A stretch of DNA of 64,000 nt from NCBI GenBank assembly GCA_036504035.1, contig DASXVV010000011.1, positions 226,347 through 290,346 of the forward strand. Reading direction: 5' to 3'. A program made the position numbers and the translations under genes. This document shows, one piece after another, positions 8,870 to 16,703 of this stretch (positions are counted from its first letter, which is position 1; the number at the start of each line of letters is the position of its first letter). The stretch is from Candidatus Deferrimicrobiaceae bacterium. GTDB taxonomy: Bacteria > Desulfobacterota > Deferrimicrobia > Deferrimicrobiales > Deferrimicrobiaceae. The notes under the pieces were generated by a model, which searched no databases, had not been told where the DNA came from, and saw only the letters and a program-made list of their open reading frames with translations.

Positions 8870-9757
8870 CTATGCGATCACCTTGTTGAGTGGGTACTCG
8901 ACGATGCCCGAGGCGCCCTCTTTCTTGAGCACGGGAATCAGGTCGCGCACGATCTTTTCGTCGACGATGACCTCGATGCTGAACCAGCCCGCCTCGGAGA
9001 GCGAGGAGATGGTCGGGTTCTGCATCGATGGCAGCACCTTGAGGATCCCGTCGAGGTCGTTGCGGTTGACGTTCATCTTGAGGCCCACTTTCTCTTCGGC
9101 TGCCAGTGCGCCGTTGAGCAGCATCGCGAGCGTCTCGATCTTCTGCCGCTTCCAGGGATCTTTCCAGGATTCCTTGTTGGCGATGAGCAGCGTTGTGGAT
9201 TCGAGGATCGTCTCGACGATGCGCAGGTTGTTGGCGCGCAGCGAGCTGCCGGTCTCGGTCAGCTCGACGATGGCGTCGGCCAGGCGCGGCGGCTTGACCT
9301 CGGTCGCCCCCCAGGAAAACTCGACCAGGACGTCGAGCCCCTTTTCCTTGAGGTAGCGGCGGGTGAACTGCACCAACTCGGTGGCGACCCGCTTGCCGTC
9401 GAGGTCTTCGACCTTCTTGATTGGCGAGTCGTTGGGAACCGCGACCACCCAGCGGACCGGCCGAAGCCCGCCCTTGGCATAGTTGAGCGTGCACACTTCC
9501 TTGACCTTGGCGTTGTTCTCGAGCACCCAGTCGCGGCCGGTCAGGCCGACGTCGAGAATGCCGTCCTGGACGTAGCGGGCCATTTCCTGGGCGCGGATCA
9601 GCATGCCGGAAAGCTCTGCGTCGTCGATGCTCGGGAAGTAGCTGCGCGACCCGACGGTGATGTTGTAGCCCGCCTTCTTGAACAGGTGGAAGGTGGAATC
9701 CTGCAGGCTGCCCTTGGGCAGGCCGATATTGAGCACGTTGTTCGGCTTCTCTTTCAT
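8870..9757 (-). CDS. hisG: ATP phosphoribosyltransferase, long form (HisG)
   Basis: First enzyme of histidine synthesis; it condenses ATP with PRPP. The 295 residues begin [23 protein letters not shown]. They include [16 protein letters not shown] and the PRPP loop region [17 protein letters not shown]. The C-terminal ~75-residue domain ([20 protein letters not shown]...) is the regulatory extension of the long, HisZ-independent form that binds histidine for feedback control. The start ATG at 9757 follows AGAGGAG. A well-spaced sigma-70-like promoter is visible upstream (9796-9824). No other his genes are adjacent; downstream on the same strand are the DUF2400 and pilT-like genes. Confidence 0.93.
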   Translation of the reverse strand: MKEKPNNVLNIGLPKGSLQDSTFHLFKKAGYNITVGSRSYFPSIDDAELSGMLIRAQEMARYVQDGILDVGLTGRDWVLENNAKVKEVCTLNYAKGGLRPVRWVVAVPNDSPIKKVEDLDGKRVATELVQFTRRYLKEKGLDVLVEFSWGATEVKPPRLADAIVELTETGSSLRANNLRIVETILESTTLLIANKESWKDPWKRQKIETLAMLLNGALAAEEKVGLKMNVNRNDLDGILKVLPSMQNPTISSLSEAGWFSIEVIVDEKIVRDLIPVLKKEGASGIVEYPLNKVIA

Positions 9758-9795
9758 GACGCTCCTCTCGGGACTGAACAGTAAATAAACGCGGT

Positions 9796-9824
9796 ATTCT
9801 AATATAAAAGTACCGTCATTGCAA
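9796..9824 (-). promoter_or_regulatory. hisG: Predicted sigma-70 promoter of hisG
   Basis: On the minus strand a TTGCAA -35 element (9819-9824) and a TAGAAT -10 element (9796-9801) are separated by 17 bases, about 40 bases before the hisG ATG in otherwise AT-richer sequence. The -35 box lies within the final codons of the upstream HEAT-repeat gene. Confidence 0.5.
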
Positions 9825-11435
9825 CGCGGGGCCATCTTCCCCCGACATCTTCTGAACCGCCCGCTGGGCCGCTTGCCGGACTTCCGGATCGGTGTCGCGC
9901 AGCAGGTCGCGGAGCGGCTTGACGACCCGGCTCAATCCGATCTCGCCGAGGGCGGACGCCGCACGCGCCCGCTTGGCGGCGTTCTCGTCCTTGAGGACGG
10001 CGATCAGCGGCTCGACCGCGATCTCCCCCATCTGCCCGAGCACGGAAGCGGCCAGGTAGCCCAGCTTCTCGTCGCCGAGCATCGCGATCAGCGGATAAAC
10101 GGCCCGAGTGTCCTTGATCTGTCGCATCGAACAGACGGTGGCGATCCGCACGTCGGTGTTCTCTTCGGTATCGAGGGAATCGAGGCAGCCCTCGAGGATC
10201 CGGTTGCCCATGCCGTCGAGGACATACTGCTTCCAGTGGTTCATGAGCGGATCGCTGCCGCGCCGAAGCAGCGGGCGCAGGTTCGTCTCCCCGAACTTTC
10301 GGAGCGCCATCACACAAATCCAGCGGACCTCGGGGTCTCCCAGGCCGTTGACCAGGTCCTCGACCGACGCGGGATCGGCGATGGCCATCAAGGCCGCGAC
10401 GGCCGAGACCTTGACCTCGGGCGTCCGGTCGCGCATCGCCTCGGAGAGAAGCCGGACGGCGGGGCGGTGGCGGGCCTTCCGGAGCGTGACCGTCGCGCTG
10501 ATCTTCTGGTTCGCATTCCCCTCCCGCAGGAAGCGGAACAGGATCGGCTGGGCCGCCTGCACCATCCGGGATGCGGCTTCGCTCGCCGCCTCGCGAACGG
10601 TCGCGTCGGGATCGTCGAACCGGGTCGCGATATCGGGAAGCACCTCGGGGTCGTTCGTATCCCCAAGCGCCTCGGTGGCGTAGAAACGCACCGCGGGGGA
10701 AGGGTCGGTGAGCCCCTTCCGGATGAGGGAGCGCGTCTCGGGCGTTCCCAGCATCCCGATCTCCCGCATGGCCGCGGAGCGGACGTCGGGGCTTCCGTAG
10801 GCCATGAGCGAGGTCAGTGTCGTGATCCCGGAGGGGCCGAACCTGGGCAGGGCGGCCACGGCCGCGTCGCGCACCGTCGGGCTGTCGCTTTCGATCTTGT
10901 CCCGGATCGCCTGGAGCCCCTCTTCCCCGCCGAACTGGGCGACCGCCTGGATCGCCTGGGTCTGCACGGTACGGTCGGGATCCGAGAGCGCCTTGCGGAT
11001 CGCCGGGAGCGCCTCGCTCGCCTCGAGCTGGCGAAGGATGAACAGCGAATTGCGGCGGACCGCCGGCGACGCGTTGTCGAGCGCCTCGATCGTGGCGGGA
11101 ACCGCGGGGGACCCGATATTGATCAACGCACCGCTGACCAACCAGCGGATATCCTCCTGGTCGACGATGGCGATAAGCGGCGGTACGGCGCTCTTGCCCA
11201 GGTCCACGAGTCGGGTCATCGCGTGCGTACGGACATCCGGGTCGGGATCGCGCAGGAAAATCGTGATGCCGGTTGCGCCTGCCTCGCCGCCTTCCTTGAA
11301 CAGGGTGTCGACCCGCGTCATGCGCGCCTGAGGATTGAGGACCTCCCCGGAATCGCCTGCGAAGGCGACAGGCCCCTGAATCGCCGCAACGGCAATGAGT
11401 GCAGCCAGAAATGGCGCGAGAGCGTTTTTCCCCAT
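9816..11435 (-). CDS. Exported HEAT-repeat protein
   Basis: The 539-residue product begins with a Sec signal peptide ([20 protein letters not shown], cleavage near AFAGD). The rest is almost entirely HEAT/PBS-lyase-type repeats of about 30 residues. These carry recurring patterns such as [37 protein letters not shown] and [17 protein letters not shown]. Such solenoids are protein-binding scaffolds; location is predicted periplasmic or surface. The ATG at 11435 is chosen because it begins the signal peptide; the longer in-frame reading upstream is unsupported. No specific partner is evident from the neighbours (hisG downstream, a divergent glycosyltransferase upstream). Confidence 0.8.
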   Translation of the reverse strand: MGKNALAPFLAALIAVAAIQGPVAFAGDSGEVLNPQARMTRVDTLFKEGGEAGATGITIFLRDPDPDVRTHAMTRLVDLGKSAVPPLIAIVDQEDIRWLVSGALINIGSPAVPATIEALDNASPAVRRNSLFILRQLEASEALPAIRKALSDPDRTVQTQAIQAVAQFGGEEGLQAIRDKIESDSPTVRDAAVAALPRFGPSGITTLTSLMAYGSPDVRSAAMREIGMLGTPETRSLIRKGLTDPSPAVRFYATEALGDTNDPEVLPDIATRFDDPDATVREAASEAASRMVQAAQPILFRFLREGNANQKISATVTLRKARHRPAVRLLSEAMRDRTPEVKVSAVAALMAIADPASVEDLVNGLGDPEVRWICVMALRKFGETNLRPLLRRGSDPLMNHWKQYVLDGMGNRILEGCLDSLDTEENTDVRIATVCSMRQIKDTRAVYPLIAMLGDEKLGYLAASVLGQMGEIAVEPLIAVLKDENAAKRARAASALGEIGLSRVVKPLRDLLRDTDPEVRQAAQRAVQKMSGEDGPALQ

Positions 11436-11517
11436 GATGATTCGCCCTTTTGCATGGAATGGCCCCAATCTAGACCGAAACGGGATTCGAGGCAATCGCG
11501 ACGTGTATCATGGCGGA

Positions 11518-12243
11518 ATGGAAACCGTGGTCCTCATGGCCAAGGCGCCGGTGGCGGGACGGGTCAAGACGCGTCTTTCCCCCCCGCTCTCATCCGAAGA
11601 GGCCTCTTCGCTCTACGAGGGGATGCTATGGGATACGGCCGCCTGTCTCGCCTCGCCTCCCGGAATCCGATGCCGCGTCTTTTTCTCGCCGCGCGAATCC
11701 GCACCGTACTTCGGCCGCGAGCCGTTCGACGTCTTCCGGGCCGATCGGCAACAGGGCGCCGACCTCGGTGAACGGATGTCGCATGCGATCGGGGCGGCGT
11801 TCGCGGAAGGCGCGCGGCGCGTGGCCGTCGTGGGCGCGGATTGCCCGGCCCTCTCGCCCCGCCGGATCCGTCAGGCGTTTCGCGAGCTGCGCGACGGGGC
11901 GGAGGCCGTCTTCGGGCCGACCTCCGATGGCGGTTTTTACCTCGCCGGCTTTGTTTCGGACCCGGGGGAGATCTTCGGGAAGGGCGTGGCCTGGAGCACC
12001 GGATCGGTGCTGTCGACCGTCACGGAACGGTGCCGTAAACGGGGGATGGCCTGGTCGCTGCTGGCGGAGGAGCGGGATATCGACACGATGGACGACCTGG
12101 CTTGGCTGCGGGACCAGGTGGCGGGCGGGCGAAGCCCCCGCTGCCCGGAAACGCGAAGGCGGATCAGCGGGATTTTTTCCGGGTTCGGGCGACCGGAGGA
12201 TTTTCGCATCGCTGGCTCGGCTGGCCGCACGTCAGGTCGATGA
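11518..12243 (+). CDS. TIGR04282/DUF2064 family glycosyltransferase-like protein
   Basis: The 241-residue protein has a nucleotide-sugar-transferase-like Rossmann fold of the DUF2064 family. Characteristic segments are VVLMAKAPVAGRVKTRL near the N-terminus, VVGADCPALSPRRIRQAF with the Asp motif, and EAVFGPTSDGGFYLAG. Members have been named arsenosugar biosynthesis glycosyltransferases by association with arsenosugar genes. No arsenic or radical SAM partner is present here, so that function is not claimed. The start at 11518 precedes the conserved core directly; ribosome-site support is weak. The 3' end overlaps the convergent zinc-ribbon gene by 80 bases. Confidence 0.78.
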   Translation: METVVLMAKAPVAGRVKTRLSPPLSSEEASSLYEGMLWDTAACLASPPGIRCRVFFSPRESAPYFGREPFDVFRADRQQGADLGERMSHAIGAAFAEGARRVAVVGADCPALSPRRIRQAFRELRDGAEAVFGPTSDGGFYLAGFVSDPGEIFGKGVAWSTGSVLSTVTERCRKRGMAWSLLAEERDIDTMDDLAWLRDQVAGGRSPRCPETRRRISGIFSGFGRPEDFRIAGSAGRTSGR

Positions 12244-12844
12244 CCTCGGAGGACAGGGTGGCCTCCTCGACCTCTTTCTCGGGGACCGTAAACCGGAAGG
12301 TCCCGGTCTCGCCGCGGAGCAGGGAGCCCTCTCCCCGGTCCCGGGATCGGGGAAAGACCGATTCGATCCGCTTGCGCCCGCCTTCGAGTTCGAAGGTCGC
12401 GGTCACCCGGATCGACTTGAGCGACAGGTCGGGGACGTCCTCTCCCAGGTTGCGGATGGTCCCGTCGAGGATCAGCATGCCGTCCTCGATCTTGTAGTCG
12501 ACCTTCATGTGGAAGGACGGATTACCGACGACGACCAGACGGTGACCGGCCCAGCCGTAGTAGACGATGGCTGCGACCAGGAACGCCAGCGCGATCGCCG
12601 CGCCCAGCGCGACCGCCTGCCAGTTCCGGCGAAAGAACGCCTTGACCGCCGGGAATCGCTCGGGTTCCACGAGCAGCTCGCGGAACTCGCGCACCGCCGG
12701 GTTCCGGGAATGGCAGTGCGGGCAGACCGGCAGATTGGGCGCCATCTGCATCGTGCAGAACGGGCAGGTCGTGTAATCGGGCTCCTGGCGCTCCTCCAGG
12801 GAGGGCAGGTCGAAAATCGGGGGAATGTCGGCGGGCCCGCTCAT
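12164..12844 (-). CDS. Zinc-ribbon, single-span membrane protein
   Basis: The 226-residue protein has an N-terminal double CxxC ribbon (CPFC and CPHC, 11 residues apart), a transmembrane helix (about 70-93, ALGAAIALAFLVAAIVYYGW) and a C-terminal beta-rich domain (MLILDGTIRNLGEDVPDLSLKS...). The extracytoplasmic part is of a FxLyD/DUF3426-like type, analogous to the protein at 2711-4318. GGAGA lies about eight bases before the ATG. The C-terminal coding part is antisense to the end of the DUF2064 gene over 80 bases. Function unknown; a cytoplasmic metal ribbon joined to a periplasmic beta-sandwich is the visible plan. Confidence 0.75.
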   Translation of the reverse strand: MSGPADIPPIFDLPSLEERQEPDYTTCPFCTMQMAPNLPVCPHCHSRNPAVREFRELLVEPERFPAVKAFFRRNWQAVALGAAIALAFLVAAIVYYGWAGHRLVVVGNPSFHMKVDYKIEDGMLILDGTIRNLGEDVPDLSLKSIRVTATFELEGGRKRIESVFPRSRDRGEGSLLRGETGTFRFTVPEKEVEEATLSSEVIDLTCGQPSQRCENPPVARTRKKSR

Positions 12845-12872
12845 CTTTGCGGTCTCCTGGAAACGGCGCCGT

Positions 12873-14372
12873 CTACCGGCGAGCCGCGGAGCGCTCGAGG
12901 TGCTCGACGAGGAGACGCACCGGGGCGCAGGTCGGCCCGGGTGCGTACCCCATCCGGTCCTTTTCGCGCCAGGCGACGCCCGCGATGTCGAAGTGGGCCC
13001 ACGGCGTGTCGCCGGCGAACTCCTTGAGGAAGCACCCGGCCGTGATCGTGCCCGCCTCCGGCCCTCCGGTGTTCTTGATCTCGCCGATGTCGCTCTTGAT
13101 CTGCTCGAAATATTCCTCGTGGAGCGGCAGCTCCCACGCCTTTTCGCCGCTGGCGGCGGAGGCATCCTTCAATTTTTCGACGAGCCCCGCGTCGTTGCCC
13201 ATGAGCCCCATCGAGACGCTGCCCAGCGCGACGACGCAGGCGCCCGTCAGCGTCGCGGCGTCGATCATCTCGGCAGGGGCGTACTGCCCGCGGGCGTAGG
13301 TGAGCGCGTCGGCCAGGATCAGCCGTCCCTCCGCGTCGGTCGAGAGCACCTCGATCGTCTTGCCCGACATGGCCCTCAGTACATCACCCGGACGGTAGGC
13401 GGTGCCCGAGGGCATGTTCTCGACGGCCGGCACGATCGCCACGACGTTCAGCGGGATCGCGAGCGCGGCGGCGGCCCGGAGCGTCGACAGCATCGCGGCG
13501 GCGCCCGCCATGTCGTACTTCATCTTGTCCATCCCGTCGGGCTTCTTGAGGGAGATGCCGCCGGTGTCGAACGTGACGCCCTTGCCGACCAGGGCGATCC
13601 AGGGCGCCCCCTTCTTCCCTCCCCGGTACTCGGCGACGATCAGGCGCGGGGGGATCTCGCTGCCACGGCCGACCGCCAGGATGCCGCCCGCCTTCATCTT
13701 CTCGAGCTCTTTCCGTCCGTGGACCGTCACGCTCACCTTGCCGCCGGCGAGCGTTTTCGCCGCGCGGGCGAGGTCATCCGGCCGCATGTCGGCAGGCGGG
13801 GCGGCGACGAGGTCACGCCCCCAGTTGATCGATTCGCCGAGAAGGACGCCCTTCTCCAGCGCCGCCGACGCGGCGGACACCGTCTTCGCATCGGAAGCGA
13901 CGACGACCAGCCGCTCGACCCGGTGCGCCTTCTCGGGCTTGTAAAGGTCGTATTCGTACGCCGAAAGGACAGCCCCCAGAGCAGTGAACCGTGCGCAGGA
14001 TGCGGGATCGACCCCGCCCTCCCCCGCGCCGTTGAGGAGCGTCGCGACCGTTTTCGCCTTGCATTTCTTCGCTGCCCGCAGGATGGGCAGCATCGCCTGT
14101 CGCACGTGGTCGGCTGTGAAACGGTCCTTCCTCCCCAGCCCGACGAGAAGCAGCCGGGGGGAGGCGATCCCCTTCCCGGGCCTCATCAGCAGCGTCTCGC
14201 CGAGTTCGCCCTTGAAGTCGCCGTCGGCGATCGCAGCCGAGACGGCGCCGCCCAACGCGGTGTCGATCGTCGCAGAAGCGCCGGACGTTTTTTTCGCTCC
14301 CTCGAAGAGTCCCAAGGCCAGCAGGTCCGCCTTCCGGCGGACGATATCTCCAGAGACCAGTTCGATCCTCAT
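12873..14372 (-). CDS. pepA: Leucyl aminopeptidase (M17 cytosol aminopeptidase)
   Basis: Two-metal aminopeptidase that removes N-terminal residues from peptides in the cytoplasm. In the 499 residues the M17 catalytic core is clear: VGKGVTFDTGGISLKKPDGM, DMAGAAAMLSTLRAAA, VENMPSGTAYRPGDVL and the metal-ligand signature read here as STDAEGRLILADAL. The canonical signature begins with Asn, so this is an Asn-to-Ser change beside the Asp and Glu ligands, which are retained. The N-terminal domain is shorter and less conserved, as usual. A promoter-like sequence is visible upstream, and the gene is divergent from bamD. The zinc-ribbon gene follows 28 bases downstream on the same strand. Confidence 0.92.
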   Translation of the reverse strand: MRIELVSGDIVRRKADLLALGLFEGAKKTSGASATIDTALGGAVSAAIADGDFKGELGETLLMRPGKGIASPRLLLVGLGRKDRFTADHVRQAMLPILRAAKKCKAKTVATLLNGAGEGGVDPASCARFTALGAVLSAYEYDLYKPEKAHRVERLVVVASDAKTVSAASAALEKGVLLGESINWGRDLVAAPPADMRPDDLARAAKTLAGGKVSVTVHGRKELEKMKAGGILAVGRGSEIPPRLIVAEYRGGKKGAPWIALVGKGVTFDTGGISLKKPDGMDKMKYDMAGAAAMLSTLRAAAALAIPLNVVAIVPAVENMPSGTAYRPGDVLRAMSGKTIEVLSTDAEGRLILADALTYARGQYAPAEMIDAATLTGACVVALGSVSMGLMGNDAGLVEKLKDASAASGEKAWELPLHEEYFEQIKSDIGEIKNTGGPEAGTITAGCFLKEFAGDTPWAHFDIAGVAWREKDRMGYAPGPTCAPVRLLVEHLERSAARR

Positions 14373-14417
14373 TGCGTGGAATTCCCCCCAGGTCAGCCGA
14401 TATCAACTACTTTATTC

Positions 14418-14447
14418 AAGTTATTTGTTATCAGTGGGAATTGTCAA
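14418..14447 (-). promoter_or_regulatory. pepA: Predicted sigma-70 promoter of pepA
   Basis: In the AT-rich divergent region (14373-14502) the minus strand carries a perfect TTGACA (14442-14447), followed after 18 bases by TAACTT (or after 17 by ATAACT) as a -10 element. This is about 45 bases before the pepA ATG. The remaining part of the region presumably drives bamD; a TATACT at 14486-14491 is visible on the plus strand but lacks a well-spaced -35. Confidence 0.45.
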
Positions 14448-14502
14448 GGATGACGCGGGGCGGAACGTTGACAATCCGCCATGGCTATACTACCGTCAGC
14501 CC

Positions 14503-15237
14503 ATGCGCCGAACGCACTTCCTCGCCGTCTTCACGCCGCTCCTGGCTCTGCTCGTTTTCGCCCAGGCCGGCTGCTCCGAAAAGATCACCCGCCAGACCAA
14601 GCTGCCCGACGCCGAGATCTTCGCGCGGGGGAGCCGCTTTTATTCTCAAAAATCTTACCGGGCCGCGGCCGAGCATTTCCAGGTCATGCTCGAGAAATAC
14701 CCCGCTTCGCCGATCGCCTCCCGCGCGCAGCTCTGCCTGGCCGACGCCCGCATGGAACGGGGCGACGACATCGAGGCCGAGGCCGCGTTCGACGATTTCC
14801 TGCGGCTCTACCCTTCCGACGACAACGTCCCATACGCCCTCTACCGGAAAGGCGAGCTGCTGGGCCGCGAAGCGGCCGATCCCGGCCGCGACCAGGTCAA
14901 GACCGTCGAGGCGATCCGCGCCTACGGGCAGTTCCTGCAGAAGGAGCCGGCCGGGCCGCGTGCCGCCGTCGCGAGCGGGCAGATCCGGACGCTGCGTGGC
15001 CGTCTCGCCGAGCACGAGGTGCTGGTCGTCCGGCATTACCTGAAGCGGAAGCTCCCCGAAAGCGCCGCGTTGCGCGCCATGCGGGCTGCGGCCGATTATC
15101 CCGACGTCCCCGCGACGCCGGTACTCCTCTCGCTCCAGGCCGATGCACTCGACCGGCAGGGGAAATCCTCCGACGCCGCGACGATCCGCGCCGACCTCGC
15201 CAAGCGGTTCCCCGCCTTCCCGGGAGGCAAGAAATGA
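14503..15237 (+). CDS. bamD: Outer membrane assembly lipoprotein BamD (YfiO type)
   Basis: The 244-residue product has a lipoprotein signal (FTPLLALLVFAQAGC, lipid-bearing Cys about residue 24) and then TPR-like helical repeats (EIFARGSRFYSQKSYRAAAEHF, KYPASPIASRAQLCLADA, LRLYPSDDNVPYALYRKGE). Length and repeat phrasing match BamD, the essential outer-membrane lipoprotein partner of BamA in beta-barrel insertion. The ATG at 14503 is chosen because it opens the signal peptide; longer readings upstream are antisense to pepA. The stop overlaps the start of the next TPR gene (ATGA). A general TPR lipoprotein of other function is the alternative. Confidence 0.8.
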   Translation: MRRTHFLAVFTPLLALLVFAQAGCSEKITRQTKLPDAEIFARGSRFYSQKSYRAAAEHFQVMLEKYPASPIASRAQLCLADARMERGDDIEAEAAFDDFLRLYPSDDNVPYALYRKGELLGREAADPGRDQVKTVEAIRAYGQFLQKEPAGPRAAVASGQIRTLRGRLAEHEVLVVRHYLKRKLPESAALRAMRAAADYPDVPATPVLLSLQADALDRQGKSSDAATIRADLAKRFPAFPGGKK

Positions 15238-15965
15238 GCAGCGACCTGTCCACCCTGATCATGATGGGAAAGCGCGCCTTCGAAGAGAAGGATTTCCCGC
15301 GCGCAGAGCGGCTGCTGCGGGAGGCCGTCGACGGGGGCGCCGCCTACGCCGACCTCCATCACACTTTGGGGCTCATCCACCACCAGTGGGGCGACTTCGA
15401 ACGGGCGATCGCATGCTTCGAGCAGGCGCTCGTCCTCAACCCCTCCTACACCGAGGCGCTGCTGTCGCTCTCGATCACGCTCAACGAGTTGGGGCGCTAC
15501 GAGGAGGCAAAGGATGCCTACCGCCGCGCCAACGCCTCCATTTCGGCGCCCGCCGAGGAGCCGTCCGCCCAAGGCAACCTTTTCCGCGGCAGGATCGCGA
15601 ACCTGCACGCCGAGCTCGGAGAACTATACATGGCGCTCGGCCAGCACGACGACGCCATCCGGGAATATCGGCAGGCGCTGACGGTCGCGCCGGGATTCCC
15701 CGACCTGCGCATCCGGCTGGCGACCGCCCTCCGGGAGGCGGGACGCCTCGAGGACGCGCTCGTCGAAACGGGCCGCGTCATCGCCGAGCATCCCGAGAAC
15801 GTGACCGCGCTCGTGCAGGAGGGAATCATCAACTATCTGCTCGGGCGGAAGAACGACGCCCGGCGCGCCTGGGAAACCGCTCTCTTCCGCGAGCCGCTCA
15901 ACAAACTGGTCCAGCTTTACCTGAACACGCTCGACCGCGACGGCGGAGAGATTCACCTCCCCTGA
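15234..15965 (+). CDS. Tetratricopeptide-repeat protein
   Basis: The 243 residues have no signal peptide and contain about five TPR units, for example ADLHHTLGLIHHQWGDFERAI, TEALLSLSITLNELGRYEEA and HAELGELYMALGQHDDAI. The repeats should form a superhelical protein-binding surface in the cytoplasm. The start overlaps the bamD stop by ATGA, so it is translationally coupled to that gene. The last 13 bases overlap the convergent PDZ lipoprotein gene. No enzymatic domain is seen, so the role is adaptor-like and unspecified. Confidence 0.8.
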   Translation: MSSDLSTLIMMGKRAFEEKDFPRAERLLREAVDGGAAYADLHHTLGLIHHQWGDFERAIACFEQALVLNPSYTEALLSLSITLNELGRYEEAKDAYRRANASISAPAEEPSAQGNLFRGRIANLHAELGELYMALGQHDDAIREYRQALTVAPGFPDLRIRLATALREAGRLEDALVETGRVIAEHPENVTALVQEGIINYLLGRKNDARRAWETALFREPLNKLVQLYLNTLDRDGGEIHLP

Positions 15966-16441
15966 CCGCCCATCTTCCCGGCGGGCACGCGTTCCACCTT
16001 CACCGTCTCGACCCGAATTCCCCGCCGCACCGTGAATTCCACCTTCGTGCCGGCCCGGCCGAACATGAGCATCCGCGCCTCGCGCCTGCCCCGCACCGGC
16101 TGCCCCTTGATCCGCACCAGGTAATCTCCCGCCGCGACCCCGGACGCGGCGGCCGGTGACCCCGGCACCACCTTGAGGATCCTCAACCCCTTCCCCGGCT
16201 CGGCCGATTCGGCGACCGTGATGCCGACCACGCCGATCTGCTCCTGCTCGACGTAGCCCGCCGCCCGCGCTCCTGCGATGCATGCGCTTTCCTCGCGGGG
16301 GGGACACGCGCGGACGTCGCCCCCCGCGCTCACCAGCGTCCGGGACGCGGGGGCGCACCCGGCCGCCAGCAGCAGGAACAGCGCCGCCGCGCCGCGCCCG
16401 GCCCACCTTCCCGTCCTGTCTTTTCGTCCGACGCTTCCCAT
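15953..16441 (-). CDS. PDZ-domain lipoprotein
   Basis: The 162-residue protein starts with a basic region and hydrophobic stretch ending in a lipobox (AALFLLLAAGC, Cys about residue 29). After a short linker comes one PDZ domain: GLRILKVVPGSPAAASGVAAGDYLVRIKG, followed by GTKVEFTVRRG. PDZ domains bind C-terminal tails of unfolded or outer-membrane proteins, and similar modules occur in periplasmic proteases. No protease domain is present here. The ATG at 16441 directly precedes the signal sequence. The gene is convergent with the TPR gene and divergent from the thiamin operon. Confidence 0.75.
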   Translation of the reverse strand: MGSVGRKDRTGRWAGRGAAALFLLLAAGCAPASRTLVSAGGDVRACPPREESACIAGARAAGYVEQEQIGVVGITVAESAEPGKGLRILKVVPGSPAAASGVAAGDYLVRIKGQPVRGRREARMLMFGRAGTKVEFTVRRGIRVETVKVERVPAGKMGGQGR

Positions 16442-16486
16442 ATATCGACTATAACCCCTGCCGGCCGGCGGCAACAACCGCCCCCA

Positions 16487-16515
16487 TTGACAAGCGGGAC
16501 ACATGGGAATATGCT
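16487..16515 (+). promoter_or_regulatory. Predicted sigma-70 promoter of the thiamin operon
   Basis: Perfect TTGACA (16487-16492) and TATGCT (16510-16515) with a 17-base spacer. The expected transcription start is around 16522, just before the TPP riboswitch, which fits a riboswitch-led transcript. Confidence 0.65.
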
Positions 16516-16530
16516 CTCCCGCCATAACCG

Positions 16531-16640
16531 CCAGGGGTGCTTTTGCTGAGAGTCCGCGCGCCGTTTTCGCCAGTCGCGCGCGGGCAACCCGTCGAACCTG
16601 ATCCGGATAATGCCGGCGTTAGGGAGCGTGGTCCTTCGAC
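16531..16640 (+). promoter_or_regulatory. TPP (thiamin pyrophosphate) riboswitch, THI-box
   Basis: The conserved THI-box elements are in order: AGGGGTGCTTTTGCTGAGA at the 5' side, a GC-rich P3-type hairpin (CGCGCGCCG...CGCGCGCGG-like arms), then AACCCGTCGAACCTGAT, CCGGATAATGCCGGCG and the closing AGGGAGCGTGG. Ligand-bound TPP riboswitches reduce expression of downstream genes. It lies between the promoter at 16487-16515 and a five-gene thiamin operon, with about 60 bases to the first start codon, close enough for translational or transcriptional control. No strong terminator hairpin was recognised between it and the first gene, so sequestration of the ribosome site may be more likely. Confidence 0.95.
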
Positions 16641-16703
16641 GAACCGCAAACCGTATTCCATGGCGCGCGGTTTTTTCATTTTCGAAGGAAGGTCGTGCCC
16701 CCC

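Noticed and set aside
6552..9356. 934-codon open frame on the + strand
   Set aside because: Antisense to the PilT-like, DUF2400 and hisG genes; no recognisable domain.
14469..14491. sigma-70 promoter for bamD from TTGACA and TATACT
   Set aside because: The two boxes are separated by only 12 bases, too short for a normal promoter.
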